Assembly: GCA_035545735.1 (NCBI GenBank) | Contig: DASZXS010000068.1 | Span: 62,001 to 126,000 of the forward strand | Reading direction: 5' to 3' | From: JAJYKC01 sp035545735 | Lineage (GTDB): Bacteria > Acidobacteriota > Terriglobia > Bryobacterales > Bryobacteraceae | DNA length: 64,000 bases | Shown: positions 45,046 through 53,769 of the stretch, piece by piece | How the letters are laid out: each line of letters opens with the position of its first letter | How positions within the stretch are numbered: the first letter of the stretch is position 1 | Program-made: the position numbers and the translations under genes | The notes under the pieces: generated by a model | What the model saw: only the letters and a program-made list of their open reading frames with translations | Databases searched by the model: none | Told to the model about the DNA's origin: nothing

Positions 45046-45777
45046 TCAACCAGCCTTGGCGCGCGCCGCCTCGAAAGTATCCTGGCGCGCCGGACCGATT
45101 GAGGCGGGAGAGAGGGGCCGGAATCGCTCCAATCCGCCGCTTCTCCAGGCAACTGTCCATTTTCCGGGCCGCCCGCCACGGCAGTAGGAAAGCTCCAGCT
45201 CCCAAAATGCCTCGTCAAACCCTCGCCCGGGAGGCCCGTTGACGGAGGAAACCCGCCAGCGGGTGATGGCGGAGGAAGCAGGAGCAGAGGATGCGTTTCC
45301 CAGCAGAAACCCAGTTGTCCCGCTCGATTCCGCGGCTAGTTGAAGGCGGCGGCAAAAGGTGAAATCCGTTTTTGGCATTATCGCCAGGACGGCATTGATC
45401 CGCGGGCAGCGGACGGCTTCCGATACGGTCCAGATCAAGTCCTCCGGACGTCGCGCAGTGACATGCAGCCATCTCTCCGGTTGACAGGCATATGGCAATA
45501 GCCCAAGTGGATAAAAGGAGCGATCCGGTGCGGCAAACAAAAGAGGGCCCTCCCCGGGGATTCGGGCAGCGAGCAGAGCGGCAAAAGCAATGGCCCCGGC
45601 TAGGTGCCGTGCCTTCATCTCATGTATGCATCCAAGTGGTAAGCCATTGTAGGGTAAGGCTTTGTCGATATATCCGCAGATGGGGACTGTGCGGAGACGG
45701 CGGCGCTGGACGCCTTCCAGGCATTCAATTTGCTCTCGCAACTGAGAGAGGGTGGGCATAACGACAACGATCAGCAT
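45046..45777 (-). CDS. imuA: ImuA-like mutasome protein
   Basis: 243 aa from ATG 45777 (GGTGG just upstream); ATG 45759 and an open frame to 45882 are alternatives. A RecA-like fold is seen from LPLGCIHEMKA onward: AFAALLAARIPGEGPLLFA, then VTARRPEDLIWTVSEAVRC and CRRLQLAAESSGTTGFLL. The Walker A is degenerate, as in other ImuA proteins. First gene of imuA-imuB-dnaE2, an SOS-type cassette. I found no convincing LexA box in the 132-nt gap to the divergent gene. Confidence 0.87.
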   Translation of the reverse strand: MLIVVVMPTLSQLREQIECLEGVQRRRLRTVPICGYIDKALPYNGLPLGCIHEMKARHLAGAIAFAALLAARIPGEGPLLFAAPDRSFYPLGLLPYACQPERWLHVTARRPEDLIWTVSEAVRCPRINAVLAIMPKTDFTFCRRLQLAAESSGTTGFLLGNASSAPASSAITRWRVSSVNGPPGRGFDEAFWELELSYCRGGRPGKWTVAWRSGGLERFRPLSPASIGPARQDTFEAARAKAG

Positions 45778-45909
45778 ACCACCATTTTCGTCTTTTGTTC
45801 GCCTGTGAGCACCGTAAATCTTTTGGTACGATTTATCTGAATGCACGATAGAATAGGCTGACGGTTTGAATGCTTCGTCCACGGAGAGACAGCCGAAGGA
45901 GCATTTGAG

Positions 45910-46419
45910 ATGTGCCGGGAAGACTTCGCGACAGCTTATTGTCAGGGCTTCAGGCTAACAGTCCGGTTTTTAATCTCCAGAGGTGTTCCTGCCGACATGG
46001 CGGAGGAAACAGCGCAAGCGGCTTGGGCGCGAGGGTGGGAGCGCCTTCATCAACTTCGTGATGACAAGCTGCTTTTGACCTGGGCCAATAGCATTGCGCT
46101 CAACCTGTATCGTACGCGCACCGATATGGACAAGCGAATTATCCCACTCTTCTCCGGGGATACACAGGTTCCGGCCGCCGATACCCATGTCCGGGTTACA
46201 GATACCAATGCAATGGATGTCCGTAAAATTCTGAGCCTGTGCCGCATGAGGGACCGCCATTTGCTGGTTTCTTACTATCTGGATGGAAGAGATACCGGAG
46301 AGATTGCGGGGCGGGAGGGGTTGTCTGAAACCGCAATCCGGATCAGGCTGATGCGTGCGCGCCGATACGCGCAGAAGCAAGCTCTGTCGCTCGGGCCCAC
46401 TACGGCTTCCGCCGCCTGA
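45910..46419 (+). CDS. Small sigma-70-family-like regulator
   Basis: 169 aa with AAGGAG 8 nt upstream of the ATG. Residues 8-75 look like a sigma region 2 (MAEETAQAAWARGWERLHQL, then WANSIALNLYRT) and residues 105-155 like region 4 (MRDRHLLVSYYLDG and the HTH LSETAIRIRLMRARRYAQKQ). The region 2 promoter-melting residues are poorly conserved. No anti-sigma gene is next to it. It is divergent from imuA, 132 nt apart, so a link to DNA-damage regulation is possible but unproven. Confidence 0.7.
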   Translation: MCREDFATAYCQGFRLTVRFLISRGVPADMAEETAQAAWARGWERLHQLRDDKLLLTWANSIALNLYRTRTDMDKRIIPLFSGDTQVPAADTHVRVTDTNAMDVRKILSLCRMRDRHLLVSYYLDGRDTGEIAGREGLSETAIRIRLMRARRYAQKQALSLGPTTASAA

Positions 46420-46507
46420 GCCGAATTTTCGCGAGCGAAGAAGAACATCGCGTCGGCAACCGGGCATTCGCTACGATGTAGTTCTGGGTCCTGGTTTTGC
46501 CGGCATT

Positions 46508-47725
46508 ATGAGTTCCTCCAGTCCGTTAACGATCGTTTGCCTTGCCAGCTACGAAAAGGGTCACGATTTTTTGCGGGAGTGCAAACGGCAGGGGTGCAGA
46601 GTATTTCTGGTAACGTCGCTCAGTCTGAAAGACCAGGCCCGCTGGCCGGTTGATCACATCGACGAAATCTTCTACATGCGGGATGAGGAGAAGAAGTGGG
46701 ACCGGTCCAGCGCACTCAAGGGAATCAGCTACCTGGCGCGAAATTATCAGATTGACCGGATCGTCCCGCTCGACGACTTCGACCTCGAAATGGCCGCATT
46801 TCTGCGCGAGCATCTGCGCATACCCGGAATGGGTGAAAGCACGACGCGCTATTTCCGCGACAAGCTCGCCATGCGCGTGCAGGCACGGGAAGCGGGCCTG
46901 AACATCCCGGAGTTTGTGCACGTTCTGAATCACTCCCGCATCGACGAATTTCTGCGGACTGTGCCACCGCCGTGGGTATTGAAGCCGCGGCTTCTGGCAG
47001 GGGCGATTGGAATAAAGAAAATCCGCGATGCGGAGGAAGCCTGGAAGCTGATTCACCTGCTGGGGGACGAACAGTCCTTCTATCTGCTGGAGCGTTACGT
47101 TCCGGGAGAGATCTTCCATGTCGATTCCGTCGTGTACGAAAAACAGATTCTCTTTGCGCTCGCCAGCGGATATGGCGCGCCGCCGATGGATGTATCGCAT
47201 CATGGCGGTGTCTTCAGTACCCGGGTTCTCGAAAGAGGTTCCTCGACCGAGCGCAGTCTTATAGAGGAGAATGCCCGCGTTCTTTCCGCGCTGGGACTTC
47301 TCCGCGGCGTCTCGCACACCGAGTTTATTCGCGGCCGGGACGACGGGAAGATTTATTTCCTGGAGACGTCCGCCCGGGTTGGCGGAGCGCATATCGCGGA
47401 ACTGGTGGAAGCCGCCACCGGGATTAACCTTTGGGCGGAGTGGGCCAAGATTGAGATCGCGGGCGGCAAGTCGGACTATCGTCTGCCGGAAGTGCGCGGC
47501 GATTACGCCGGCCTGCTGGTCTCGCTGGCAAAGCAGGAATTCCCCGATATGTCGTCATTCACCGACCCCGAAGTAGTTTGGCGAATGAATAAACGCCACC
47601 ACGTCGGCCTCATCGCGCGGTCGCCGAGCTTTTCGCGCGTGAATGAGATTCTCGACGCCTATATCGAACGCGTGCAGCGGGATTTCTTCGCGTGGGCGCC
47701 GCCGGGAGATTTCGCCCAGGATTAA
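46508..47725 (+). CDS. ATP-grasp domain protein
   Basis: 405 aa from ATG 46508, 88 nt after the sigma-like gene. A pre-ATP-grasp Rossmann-like region (about 1-110) precedes the ATP-grasp fold: DKLAMRVQAREAGLNIP, WVLKPRLLAGAIGIKKI, the YLLERYVPGE hinge and the metal-binding IYFLETSARVGGAH (about 278-291). Such enzymes ligate a carboxylate to an amine or thiol using ATP. Substrate unknown; homologues occur as single genes in acidobacteria. The carboxypeptidase gene follows 8 nt later. Confidence 0.83.
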   Translation: MSSSSPLTIVCLASYEKGHDFLRECKRQGCRVFLVTSLSLKDQARWPVDHIDEIFYMRDEEKKWDRSSALKGISYLARNYQIDRIVPLDDFDLEMAAFLREHLRIPGMGESTTRYFRDKLAMRVQAREAGLNIPEFVHVLNHSRIDEFLRTVPPPWVLKPRLLAGAIGIKKIRDAEEAWKLIHLLGDEQSFYLLERYVPGEIFHVDSVVYEKQILFALASGYGAPPMDVSHHGGVFSTRVLERGSSTERSLIEENARVLSALGLLRGVSHTEFIRGRDDGKIYFLETSARVGGAHIAELVEAATGINLWAEWAKIEIAGGKSDYRLPEVRGDYAGLLVSLAKQEFPDMSSFTDPEVVWRMNKRHHVGLIARSPSFSRVNEILDAYIERVQRDFFAWAPPGDFAQD

Positions 47726-47733
47726 CATTTCCG

Positions 47734-49272
47734 ATGAAGAACTTGTTCTTTTCATTTCTGGCCGGAGCGTGCGCGCTCGTGCTGCTCCTTCCCGCCGGAG
47801 TGCGCGGGCAGTCGAAAGATCAGCCGGCCGAAGGAAAATTCCCCGCGCCGCCGGCGGTCGAAAAAATTTCCAAAACGGAGCATTCGATCACCGCACATGG
47901 CCGGAAGCTCAGCTACACGGCGCTCGCCGGCACGTTGCTGCTCGACAAAGACGACGGCAAGCCCCGTGCCAGCGTCTTCTTTACTTCCTACACGCTCTCC
48001 GGAGTCGAGGACACAGCCAAGCGGCCCATTACGTTCGTCTTCAATGGAGGGCCGGGTTCGTCGTCGGTCTGGCTGCACATGGGAGCGCTCGGCCCCAAGC
48101 GCGTCGAGATGGGCCCGGAAGGGGAACAGCCGCCGCCTCCCTATCATCTGGTGGACAATGACGATACCGCCCTGACCTTCACCGACCTGGTTTTTATCGA
48201 CCCGGTGAGCACGGGCTTCAGCCGCCCCGCGCCGGGGGAAGATCCGAAGCAATTTCATGGACTCGAAGGCGACCTGGAGTCGGTAGGCGACTTTATCCGG
48301 ATCTACCTCACCCGCTATGAACGGTGGCCCTCGCCTAAGTTTCTCGCGGGGGAAAGCTACGGCACCACCCGCGCCTCCGCCCTATCGCTGCATTTGCTGA
48401 GCGACCGGGGGATCTATTTGAACGGCATCACGCTCATCTCATCCGTGCTGAATTTCGAAACACTGGATGAGGCCTCCGGCAACGAGTTGCCCTATGCGCT
48501 TTTCCTCCCTTCCTTCACGGCGGCGGCCTGGTATCACAAAAAGCTTTCGCCCGAGTTGGAGAAGGAGAAACTGCCGGATGTCGTCGAGCAGGCGCGGCGC
48601 TTTGCCGGTGGCGACTATACCCTCGCGTTGATGAAGGGCGCGAAATTAACCTCTGGCGAGCGAGCGGCACTAGCAAAGCAGATGGCGAGGCTGACCGGTC
48701 TCAGTGAGGATTACATCCTTCTCTCGAATCTGCGGGTCAGCCAGTTCAAATTCTTCCGTGAGCTGCTGCGCGATCAAAAGCGTTCCATCGGCCGCTACGA
48801 TAGCCGCCTGGTGGGCATCCCCGCCGACGCCACCGGCGTCAGCTTTGAATACGACCCGAGCTACGCGTCGGTGCAAGGCGCGTATACGGCCATGTTCAAT
48901 GCCTACGTGCGCTCCGAGTTGAACTATGCGAGCGACATGCCTTATGAGATTCTCACCGGCAAGGTGCAGCCGTGGGGCTGGAACGAATATCAGAACCAGT
49001 TTGTCGATGTCTCCGGCCGCCTCCGGAAGGCCATCACGGAAAATCCGAATCTTCGAGTCCTGTTCGCCAACGGTTATTACGATATGGCCACGCCGTTCTT
49101 CGCCACCGAATACACGGTGAACCATCTTGGTCTGGATCCATCATTGCAAAACAATATCTCGCTGACGTACTGCGAGGCCGGGCACATGCTGTACACGAAA
49201 AAGACGTGTCTGGAGTCCTTGCATGCCTCCATGGAGAACCTTTACCGGCAAGCGCTCGCCGGATCACATTGA
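47734..49272 (+). CDS. Exported serine carboxypeptidase, S10 family
   Basis: 512 aa from ATG 47734, with a signal peptide (about 1-26). The oxyanion motif FNGGPGSSS (about 104-112), nucleophile S208 in GESYGT, Asp in ANGYYDMATP and His in EAGHMLY form a complete S10 triad. S10 enzymes remove C-terminal residues at acidic pH and are common in acidobacteria. It follows the ATP-grasp gene by 8 nt and precedes uppP by 15 nt; whether the three share a pathway is not clear. Confidence 0.92.
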   Translation: MKNLFFSFLAGACALVLLLPAGVRGQSKDQPAEGKFPAPPAVEKISKTEHSITAHGRKLSYTALAGTLLLDKDDGKPRASVFFTSYTLSGVEDTAKRPITFVFNGGPGSSSVWLHMGALGPKRVEMGPEGEQPPPPYHLVDNDDTALTFTDLVFIDPVSTGFSRPAPGEDPKQFHGLEGDLESVGDFIRIYLTRYERWPSPKFLAGESYGTTRASALSLHLLSDRGIYLNGITLISSVLNFETLDEASGNELPYALFLPSFTAAAWYHKKLSPELEKEKLPDVVEQARRFAGGDYTLALMKGAKLTSGERAALAKQMARLTGLSEDYILLSNLRVSQFKFFRELLRDQKRSIGRYDSRLVGIPADATGVSFEYDPSYASVQGAYTAMFNAYVRSELNYASDMPYEILTGKVQPWGWNEYQNQFVDVSGRLRKAITENPNLRVLFANGYYDMATPFFATEYTVNHLGLDPSLQNNISLTYCEAGHMLYTKKTCLESLHASMENLYRQALAGSH

Positions 49273-49287
49273 TATCGAGGAGTTCGT

Positions 49288-50142
49288 TTGAACGACTATT
49301 TTCTTTCTCTCGTGCTGGGGATCATCGAAGGGCTGACGGAATTCCTGCCGGTCAGCTCGACAGCGCACCTGCGGATCTCGGAGGCGCTGCTCGGGGTGGA
49401 TCTCGGAAGCGGCTACTGGAAGATGTTTTCCATCGTGATTCAACTGGGCGCAATCCTTTGCCTGCCCATTTACTTCCGCAAGCGCATTGCGGATTTCCTT
49501 GCCACTTTCCCGCGCGGGGCGCAGGGGGATCGAACACTGCTGACGCACCCTCTCAGCCTGACTCTGGCGGCATTTGTCTGCACCGCGGCTCCGGCCTTTC
49601 TCTTGAAGAAGATGATCGACAAGCATCTGGAGAGCATTGTCCTGATGGCGTGGGCGCTCATCGTGGGCGGTGCTGTGATGTGGGCGGTGGACGTTATGTT
49701 CGCCAACAAGGGGCGTACAACCGACATGGACCAGATGTCGCCGGGGCAGGCGATTTGGATTGGGATTTGCCAGATCGCGTCGGCCGTTATTCCAGGGACA
49801 TCCCGTTCCATGGCGACGATCGCCGCGGGGCAGGTGGCCGGAATGTCGCGCGCGGCGGCGCTCGAGTTTTCCTTTTTTCTCTCGATTCCGACGATGTTCG
49901 TGGCCACCGGCTACGAACTGCTGAATGCGCTGCGGCATAGGGGCGTAAGCGCGGAGGAGGCAGTGCACATGGATTCGCACGGCTGGCTGCTGCTCGCGAT
50001 TGGGTTTCTGGTGTCTTTCGTCGTGGCCTATATTGTCGTCGCCTGGTTCATGGACTGGGTGAAGAAACGCGGGTTCGTTCCCTTTGCGGTCTACCGGATC
50101 CTGTTCGGTGCCGCGGTCCTCGCCTGGGCGATCCGGCGCTGA
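49288..50142 (+). CDS. uppP: Undecaprenyl-diphosphatase UppP (BacA)
   Basis: 284 aa from a TTG with GAGGAG 5 nt upstream. The two signature regions are present: EGLTEFLPVSSTAHL (about 13-27) and PGTSRSMATIAAGQ (about 170-183). About eight transmembrane segments. It recycles the lipid carrier by dephosphorylating undecaprenyl diphosphate and can confer bacitracin resistance. A loop insertion with FANKGRTTDMDQM (about 136-150) is typical of this subgroup. It converges on the next gene, 2 nt between stops. Confidence 0.95.
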   Translation: MNDYFLSLVLGIIEGLTEFLPVSSTAHLRISEALLGVDLGSGYWKMFSIVIQLGAILCLPIYFRKRIADFLATFPRGAQGDRTLLTHPLSLTLAAFVCTAAPAFLLKKMIDKHLESIVLMAWALIVGGAVMWAVDVMFANKGRTTDMDQMSPGQAIWIGICQIASAVIPGTSRSMATIAAGQVAGMSRAAALEFSFFLSIPTMFVATGYELLNALRHRGVSAEEAVHMDSHGWLLLAIGFLVSFVVAYIVVAWFMDWVKKRGFVPFAVYRILFGAAVLAWAIRR

Positions 50143-50144
50143 CG

Positions 50145-51389
50145 TCAGGCCCGGCAGTATTGGGAAGCCTGCGGCGCGCGATAGGTAACCGTCAGGTGCG
50201 GAGTCGCCAGCTTTTGATCGCCGTCGCCGCCCGACTTATGGCACGCCTCCAGCATTCCGCTGGTTAACAGCGTCCGTTCCACCGGATAAGGCGCGCGCCC
50301 GGTCGCGAACATCTCCTCCACCTTGTGCATCAGGCAGGCGGAATAGGTCACGTTCGGAACCGGCGTCAATAGGAACTGGGTCGAAATGGTGCCATGACCC
50401 TTTACCCGGGCGGCGAAGTTAAAGTCCTGGAGCGCGCCGCGCAGGTTCAGCATCGTGGCCCGCAGGCCGTCGCGATATTCGATCATATAAGCTACGGGCT
50501 TTTTCACCAGCTTGTACAGTTCGCCGCTGCCCACCAGGTCCTGCGTACGGCCGTCCTTTACGGTCAATCCCAGCGGAGTATCGCTGCGGGAGAGGGCGGC
50601 CACCAGCAGTTCCTTCGACCATGGAGCCTTCCAGACGGCATCGCCCGCGATCCACTGCACGGAGCGCACCCCTGTCTCGCCGCCTTTGCGGCGTTCCAGC
50701 ATACATTGCATTGCCTCCAATGCGTGAAAATCCATGGCGTCGTCGTCGCCGTTCTCGCCGACCATCAGGGCGTCCTCGATCTCACAGCCCAGCGGCAATT
50801 CGACGTCGGGCAGGCGCCAGGTAACCGGCAAGGACGATCCGGCCAGCATGGGAAATCCCAGTCGCTTGGAATCAGCGACCATTTTCCGGGCCTTTTCGAA
50901 ACTATACGAGAGGTGTTTATCGTTATAGACGGGTACCGCTCGCCCATCTTTCTCGAAGACCGCAACGCAGTCCCGGAAGAATTCGTAGCGAGGGTATTCC
51001 TTCTGCCCGATGCTGTTCACCGGGTAATCGCCGTGTTCCGCGATGATGAGTACCGCGTCGACAGCCAGCTTGTCCCCGCCGCAGCGCAGAGTCTCCGCAA
51101 TGGTCGGATAGACACGGAACCCGAACTCCTTGGCTCGCGCTTCGCTCAGGTCTCCCTCGGGCTTCTGATCGACATAGAGCGAGACCACCTTCATGTTCGG
51201 CATGTGCCAGGCGCCGTTGTGGGGATAACCTACCAGGAACCGGTCGGCCATGTGCTGGCCGTGAGAAAGATAACGGTAGATTGTGGTGATCACCGCGATG
51301 CGTTTGGGAGCGGCCGCTCCGAATAGAGGCAGTGCGGCGGCGCCGAGGAATGCCCGCCGGCTTAGTCCATCCTGTAATTTCGCGCTCAT
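50145..51389 (-). CDS. Tat-exported Gfo/Idh/MocA-like protein without nucleotide-binding glycines
   Basis: 414 aa from ATG 51389, 1 nt after the upstream paralogue's stop. The leader LSRRAFLGAAALPLFGAAA is a Tat signal. The body is a paralogue of the next gene, with shared GEHGDYP, NDKHLS, AGSSLPVTWR, QCMLERR and GGETGV. The order of strands resembles Gfo/Idh/MocA: an N-terminal strand (KRIAVITTIY), VDAVLIIAEHGDYP, then a lysine motif NDKHLS where CEKPL would be. The GxGxxG loop is missing (TTIYRYLSHG), so NAD(P) binding is doubtful. Function unknown. Confidence 0.65.
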   Translation of the reverse strand: MSAKLQDGLSRRAFLGAAALPLFGAAAPKRIAVITTIYRYLSHGQHMADRFLVGYPHNGAWHMPNMKVVSLYVDQKPEGDLSEARAKEFGFRVYPTIAETLRCGGDKLAVDAVLIIAEHGDYPVNSIGQKEYPRYEFFRDCVAVFEKDGRAVPVYNDKHLSYSFEKARKMVADSKRLGFPMLAGSSLPVTWRLPDVELPLGCEIEDALMVGENGDDDAMDFHALEAMQCMLERRKGGETGVRSVQWIAGDAVWKAPWSKELLVAALSRSDTPLGLTVKDGRTQDLVGSGELYKLVKKPVAYMIEYRDGLRATMLNLRGALQDFNFAARVKGHGTISTQFLLTPVPNVTYSACLMHKVEEMFATGRAPYPVERTLLTSGMLEACHKSGGDGDQKLATPHLTVTYRAPQASQYCRA

Positions 51390-51390
51390 G

Positions 51391-52572
51391 CTATGTTCTC
51401 CAGAACGTCGACTCACGGCTTGGCTGGTATGGAATCGCCAGATAAGGCGTCTGTATTCTTTTCTGCCCGGCGTACAGGCTGTCCACGCCGGTTTCCGTCA
51501 GACCGGTAGTCAGTAAAGTCCGTTCAATCGGGTAGGGTGCCTTGCCTGTCAGGAACATTTTTTCGACATTATTCACCAGCGGGCTGAAGAAGTTTGCGAG
51601 CGTGGTCCGCCCGTCCGGCATGGGCAGGTACATCTGCACCGAAAAAGGCTCCGAGCGCCCGTCTAACGCTGCCGCAAAGTTGAAGTCCCGCACCAGGCCG
51701 GACATCAGGATCATCGTCGCCACCGGTCCGTCCGCATGCTGATACTGATAGGCCACCGGATCCTTTACCAGGCGGCGCATATCGTCGATTGTGGGAAAAA
51801 TGTCGTTAAATCCCGGCCGGGCTGGCGTCAGCGTATGGCTGCGGCAAAGCGCGGCGTCCAGCAGGCGCTTCGACCAGGCTCCTTTTTGCAGGGCGTCCCA
51901 AAATCGATCGCCGCGGTAGGCTTCGAGCCATTTCACCCCGGTTTCGCCTCCCCGCCGCCGCTCCAGCATGCATTGCAGGGTCTCCAGGCCGTGGAAATCG
52001 TAGCTATCCACTCCGCCGTAGCAGACCGTGACGGCTTCTTTCACTTTCGCGTTCTCCGGCATCTCCACCGAGGGAATGCGCCACGTCACCGGAAGGCTGG
52101 ATCCGGCCAGGAAGGGAAATCCCATCGACCGCGAGGTATCGTACATCTTCTTGGCCCAGTCCCAATTCCAGGAAAGGTGCTTGTCGTTGAAGACGGGAAC
52201 GGACCGGCCGCTATCGCGGAAGACCTTCACCGTCTCTTCGAAAAAGCGGTAGCGGGGATACTGCACCTGCCCTTTGGGAGTCTTCGGATAATCCCCGTGC
52301 TCGCCGACAATTACCACGCCGTCCACGGCGAGCTTGCTCCCGCCGCGGGTAAGCGACTCGGCGATCGTTGGATAGATTTTCATCGACGGGAATCGCGCCG
52401 CCCGTTCGCGGCTCAGGTCATCGGCGGGAGTCTGGTCGACGTAGAGCGAAACCAGGTCCATCGGAGGATGGTGATGTGTGCCGTTCCATCCATATCCTTC
52501 CAGAAAGCGATCTACGATATGTTGGGCATGGGAATACTTTCGATAAACAGTGACGATCGCAGCTAGTTTCAT
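51391..52572 (-). CDS. Cytoplasmic Gfo/Idh/MocA-like protein without nucleotide-binding glycines
   Basis: 393 aa without a signal peptide; begins MKLAAIVTVYRKYSHAQHIV, so the usual GxGxxG turn is replaced by VYRKYSHAQ. Shared with its downstream paralogue: GEHGDYP (90-96; E91, H92 and D94), NDKHLS (129-134), AGSSLPVTWR (156-165) and ERRRGGETGV. The Lys of NDKH occupies the place of the catalytic Lys in EKP. One copy is Tat-exported, this one is not. It is divergent from the dipeptidase gene with only 18 nt between starts. Confidence 0.65.
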   Translation of the reverse strand: MKLAAIVTVYRKYSHAQHIVDRFLEGYGWNGTHHHPPMDLVSLYVDQTPADDLSRERAARFPSMKIYPTIAESLTRGGSKLAVDGVVIVGEHGDYPKTPKGQVQYPRYRFFEETVKVFRDSGRSVPVFNDKHLSWNWDWAKKMYDTSRSMGFPFLAGSSLPVTWRIPSVEMPENAKVKEAVTVCYGGVDSYDFHGLETLQCMLERRRGGETGVKWLEAYRGDRFWDALQKGAWSKRLLDAALCRSHTLTPARPGFNDIFPTIDDMRRLVKDPVAYQYQHADGPVATMILMSGLVRDFNFAAALDGRSEPFSVQMYLPMPDGRTTLANFFSPLVNNVEKMFLTGKAPYPIERTLLTTGLTETGVDSLYAGQKRIQTPYLAIPYQPSRESTFWRT

Positions 52573-52590
52573 AGGACGAAATAACAGCTA

Positions 52591-53727
52591 ATGACGAATT
52601 CTCCATCCGAGGCATCTCCGGCCATGAAAAAACCGTTTACCTTCGATGCGCACGTTCACGTTGTCAATCGACAGTTGTATCACGGTGGAGACATCGCCGA
52701 TGAAACCGGCGACGGCCAGTTCGACCTTGCCCGCGCCCGGCAGGGGGGCGTCAACGCTCTTTTCTTTTCGCTTTTTGTCACCGAGGAATATTATCCGAGA
52801 CACTACGAGACTAAGCAGGCTCTGCGGCTCATAGACCTGGCGCACTCACAGATTGCCAAGAACCACGAGATCGTCGAGCTTGCGCTCAACGCTTCCGATA
52901 TCGAGCGTATCGTGCAATCCGGCAAGATTGCGGCGGTGCTCGACATGGAGGGTAGCATCGACCGGGAGGGCGATCTCGGCGTATTGCGGCAGTTCTATCG
53001 CCTCGGCCTGCGCTCATACCAGTTGTCCGCGCATAACGCACAGAATGGCTATGCCGACACATGCGCCGCGCCGCCGCTCTGGCATGGCGTGAATGAGCGT
53101 GGAAAGGCGCTGATTGAGGAGATGAACCGGCTCGGCATGGTGATCAACGTTTCGCATGCCTCCGATGACGCCATCGCGCAAGCTATCGATATCAGTTCCG
53201 ATCCGGTGGTGGCGACGCACCACGGCCTGCGCGAGTTCAATGATATTCCCCGCAATATGCCGGACTGGCTCCTGAAAAAGCTCGCCGCCAAAGGCGGACT
53301 CATCGGATTTCATATCGGTAATGAATTTCACAATAGAAAAGTCTTTGACTGGCGGACGCAGCACGCCGGTAAGCCGTTCTGGGACACGGCTCACGTGAAT
53401 CCCGCCGAGCTTTCCATCGACGAAATCGACAAAATTGTGGCGCCGCAATTTCCCATGGTGGGCAGCGCCGCTCCCGACGATTTGAAATTCACGGTGGATG
53501 GCTGGCTTCAAGTTACCGACAGGGCGATCGAACTGGTTGGAGAGGATCACGTGATTCTGGGTACCGATTTTGACGGCGGCCCCACTCTTCCCCTTCCCAT
53601 GCGCGATGTTCGGGATCTTCCTCTGTTGACCGCAGCCATGTATCGCCGCGGTTATTCCGAAGCTCGCGTCGCCAAGATCATGGGCGGCAACCTGCTGCGG
53701 GTCTTCCGGCAGATCACCGAAAAGTGA
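52591..53727 (+). CDS. Peptidase M19 (membrane dipeptidase) family protein
   Basis: 378 aa (ATG 52624 is an alternative start). M19 landmarks: DMEGSIDRE (metal-bridging Glu), NVSHASDDAI and ATHHGLREFND (metal His), and GTDFDGG (Asp). The N-terminal metal motif is DAHVH (H21, H23) instead of the standard HxD, so one zinc ligand differs from renal dipeptidase. No signal peptide is seen. M19 enzymes split dipeptides, often with D-amino acids. It begins a rightward three-gene group with an exported dehydrogenase and an exported glycosidase. Confidence 0.85.
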   Translation: MTNSPSEASPAMKKPFTFDAHVHVVNRQLYHGGDIADETGDGQFDLARARQGGVNALFFSLFVTEEYYPRHYETKQALRLIDLAHSQIAKNHEIVELALNASDIERIVQSGKIAAVLDMEGSIDREGDLGVLRQFYRLGLRSYQLSAHNAQNGYADTCAAPPLWHGVNERGKALIEEMNRLGMVINVSHASDDAIAQAIDISSDPVVATHHGLREFNDIPRNMPDWLLKKLAAKGGLIGFHIGNEFHNRKVFDWRTQHAGKPFWDTAHVNPAELSIDEIDKIVAPQFPMVGSAAPDDLKFTVDGWLQVTDRAIELVGEDHVILGTDFDGGPTLPLPMRDVRDLPLLTAAMYRRGYSEARVAKIMGGNLLRVFRQITEK

Positions 53728-53769
53728 AATAACGGGCGGCCCGCTGGTATAAACTAGGGGGCAATCGCC

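Noticed and set aside
45778..45909. LexA-type operator between imuA and the sigma-like gene
   Set aside because: No GTTC-N7-GTTC, GAAC-N4-GTTC or CTG-N10-CAG pattern; only a direct ACGAT repeat 17 bp apart, too weak to claim.
53733..53743. CGGGC-G-GCCCG palindrome as a terminator after the dipeptidase gene
   Set aside because: A one-base loop cannot form and there is no T-run.
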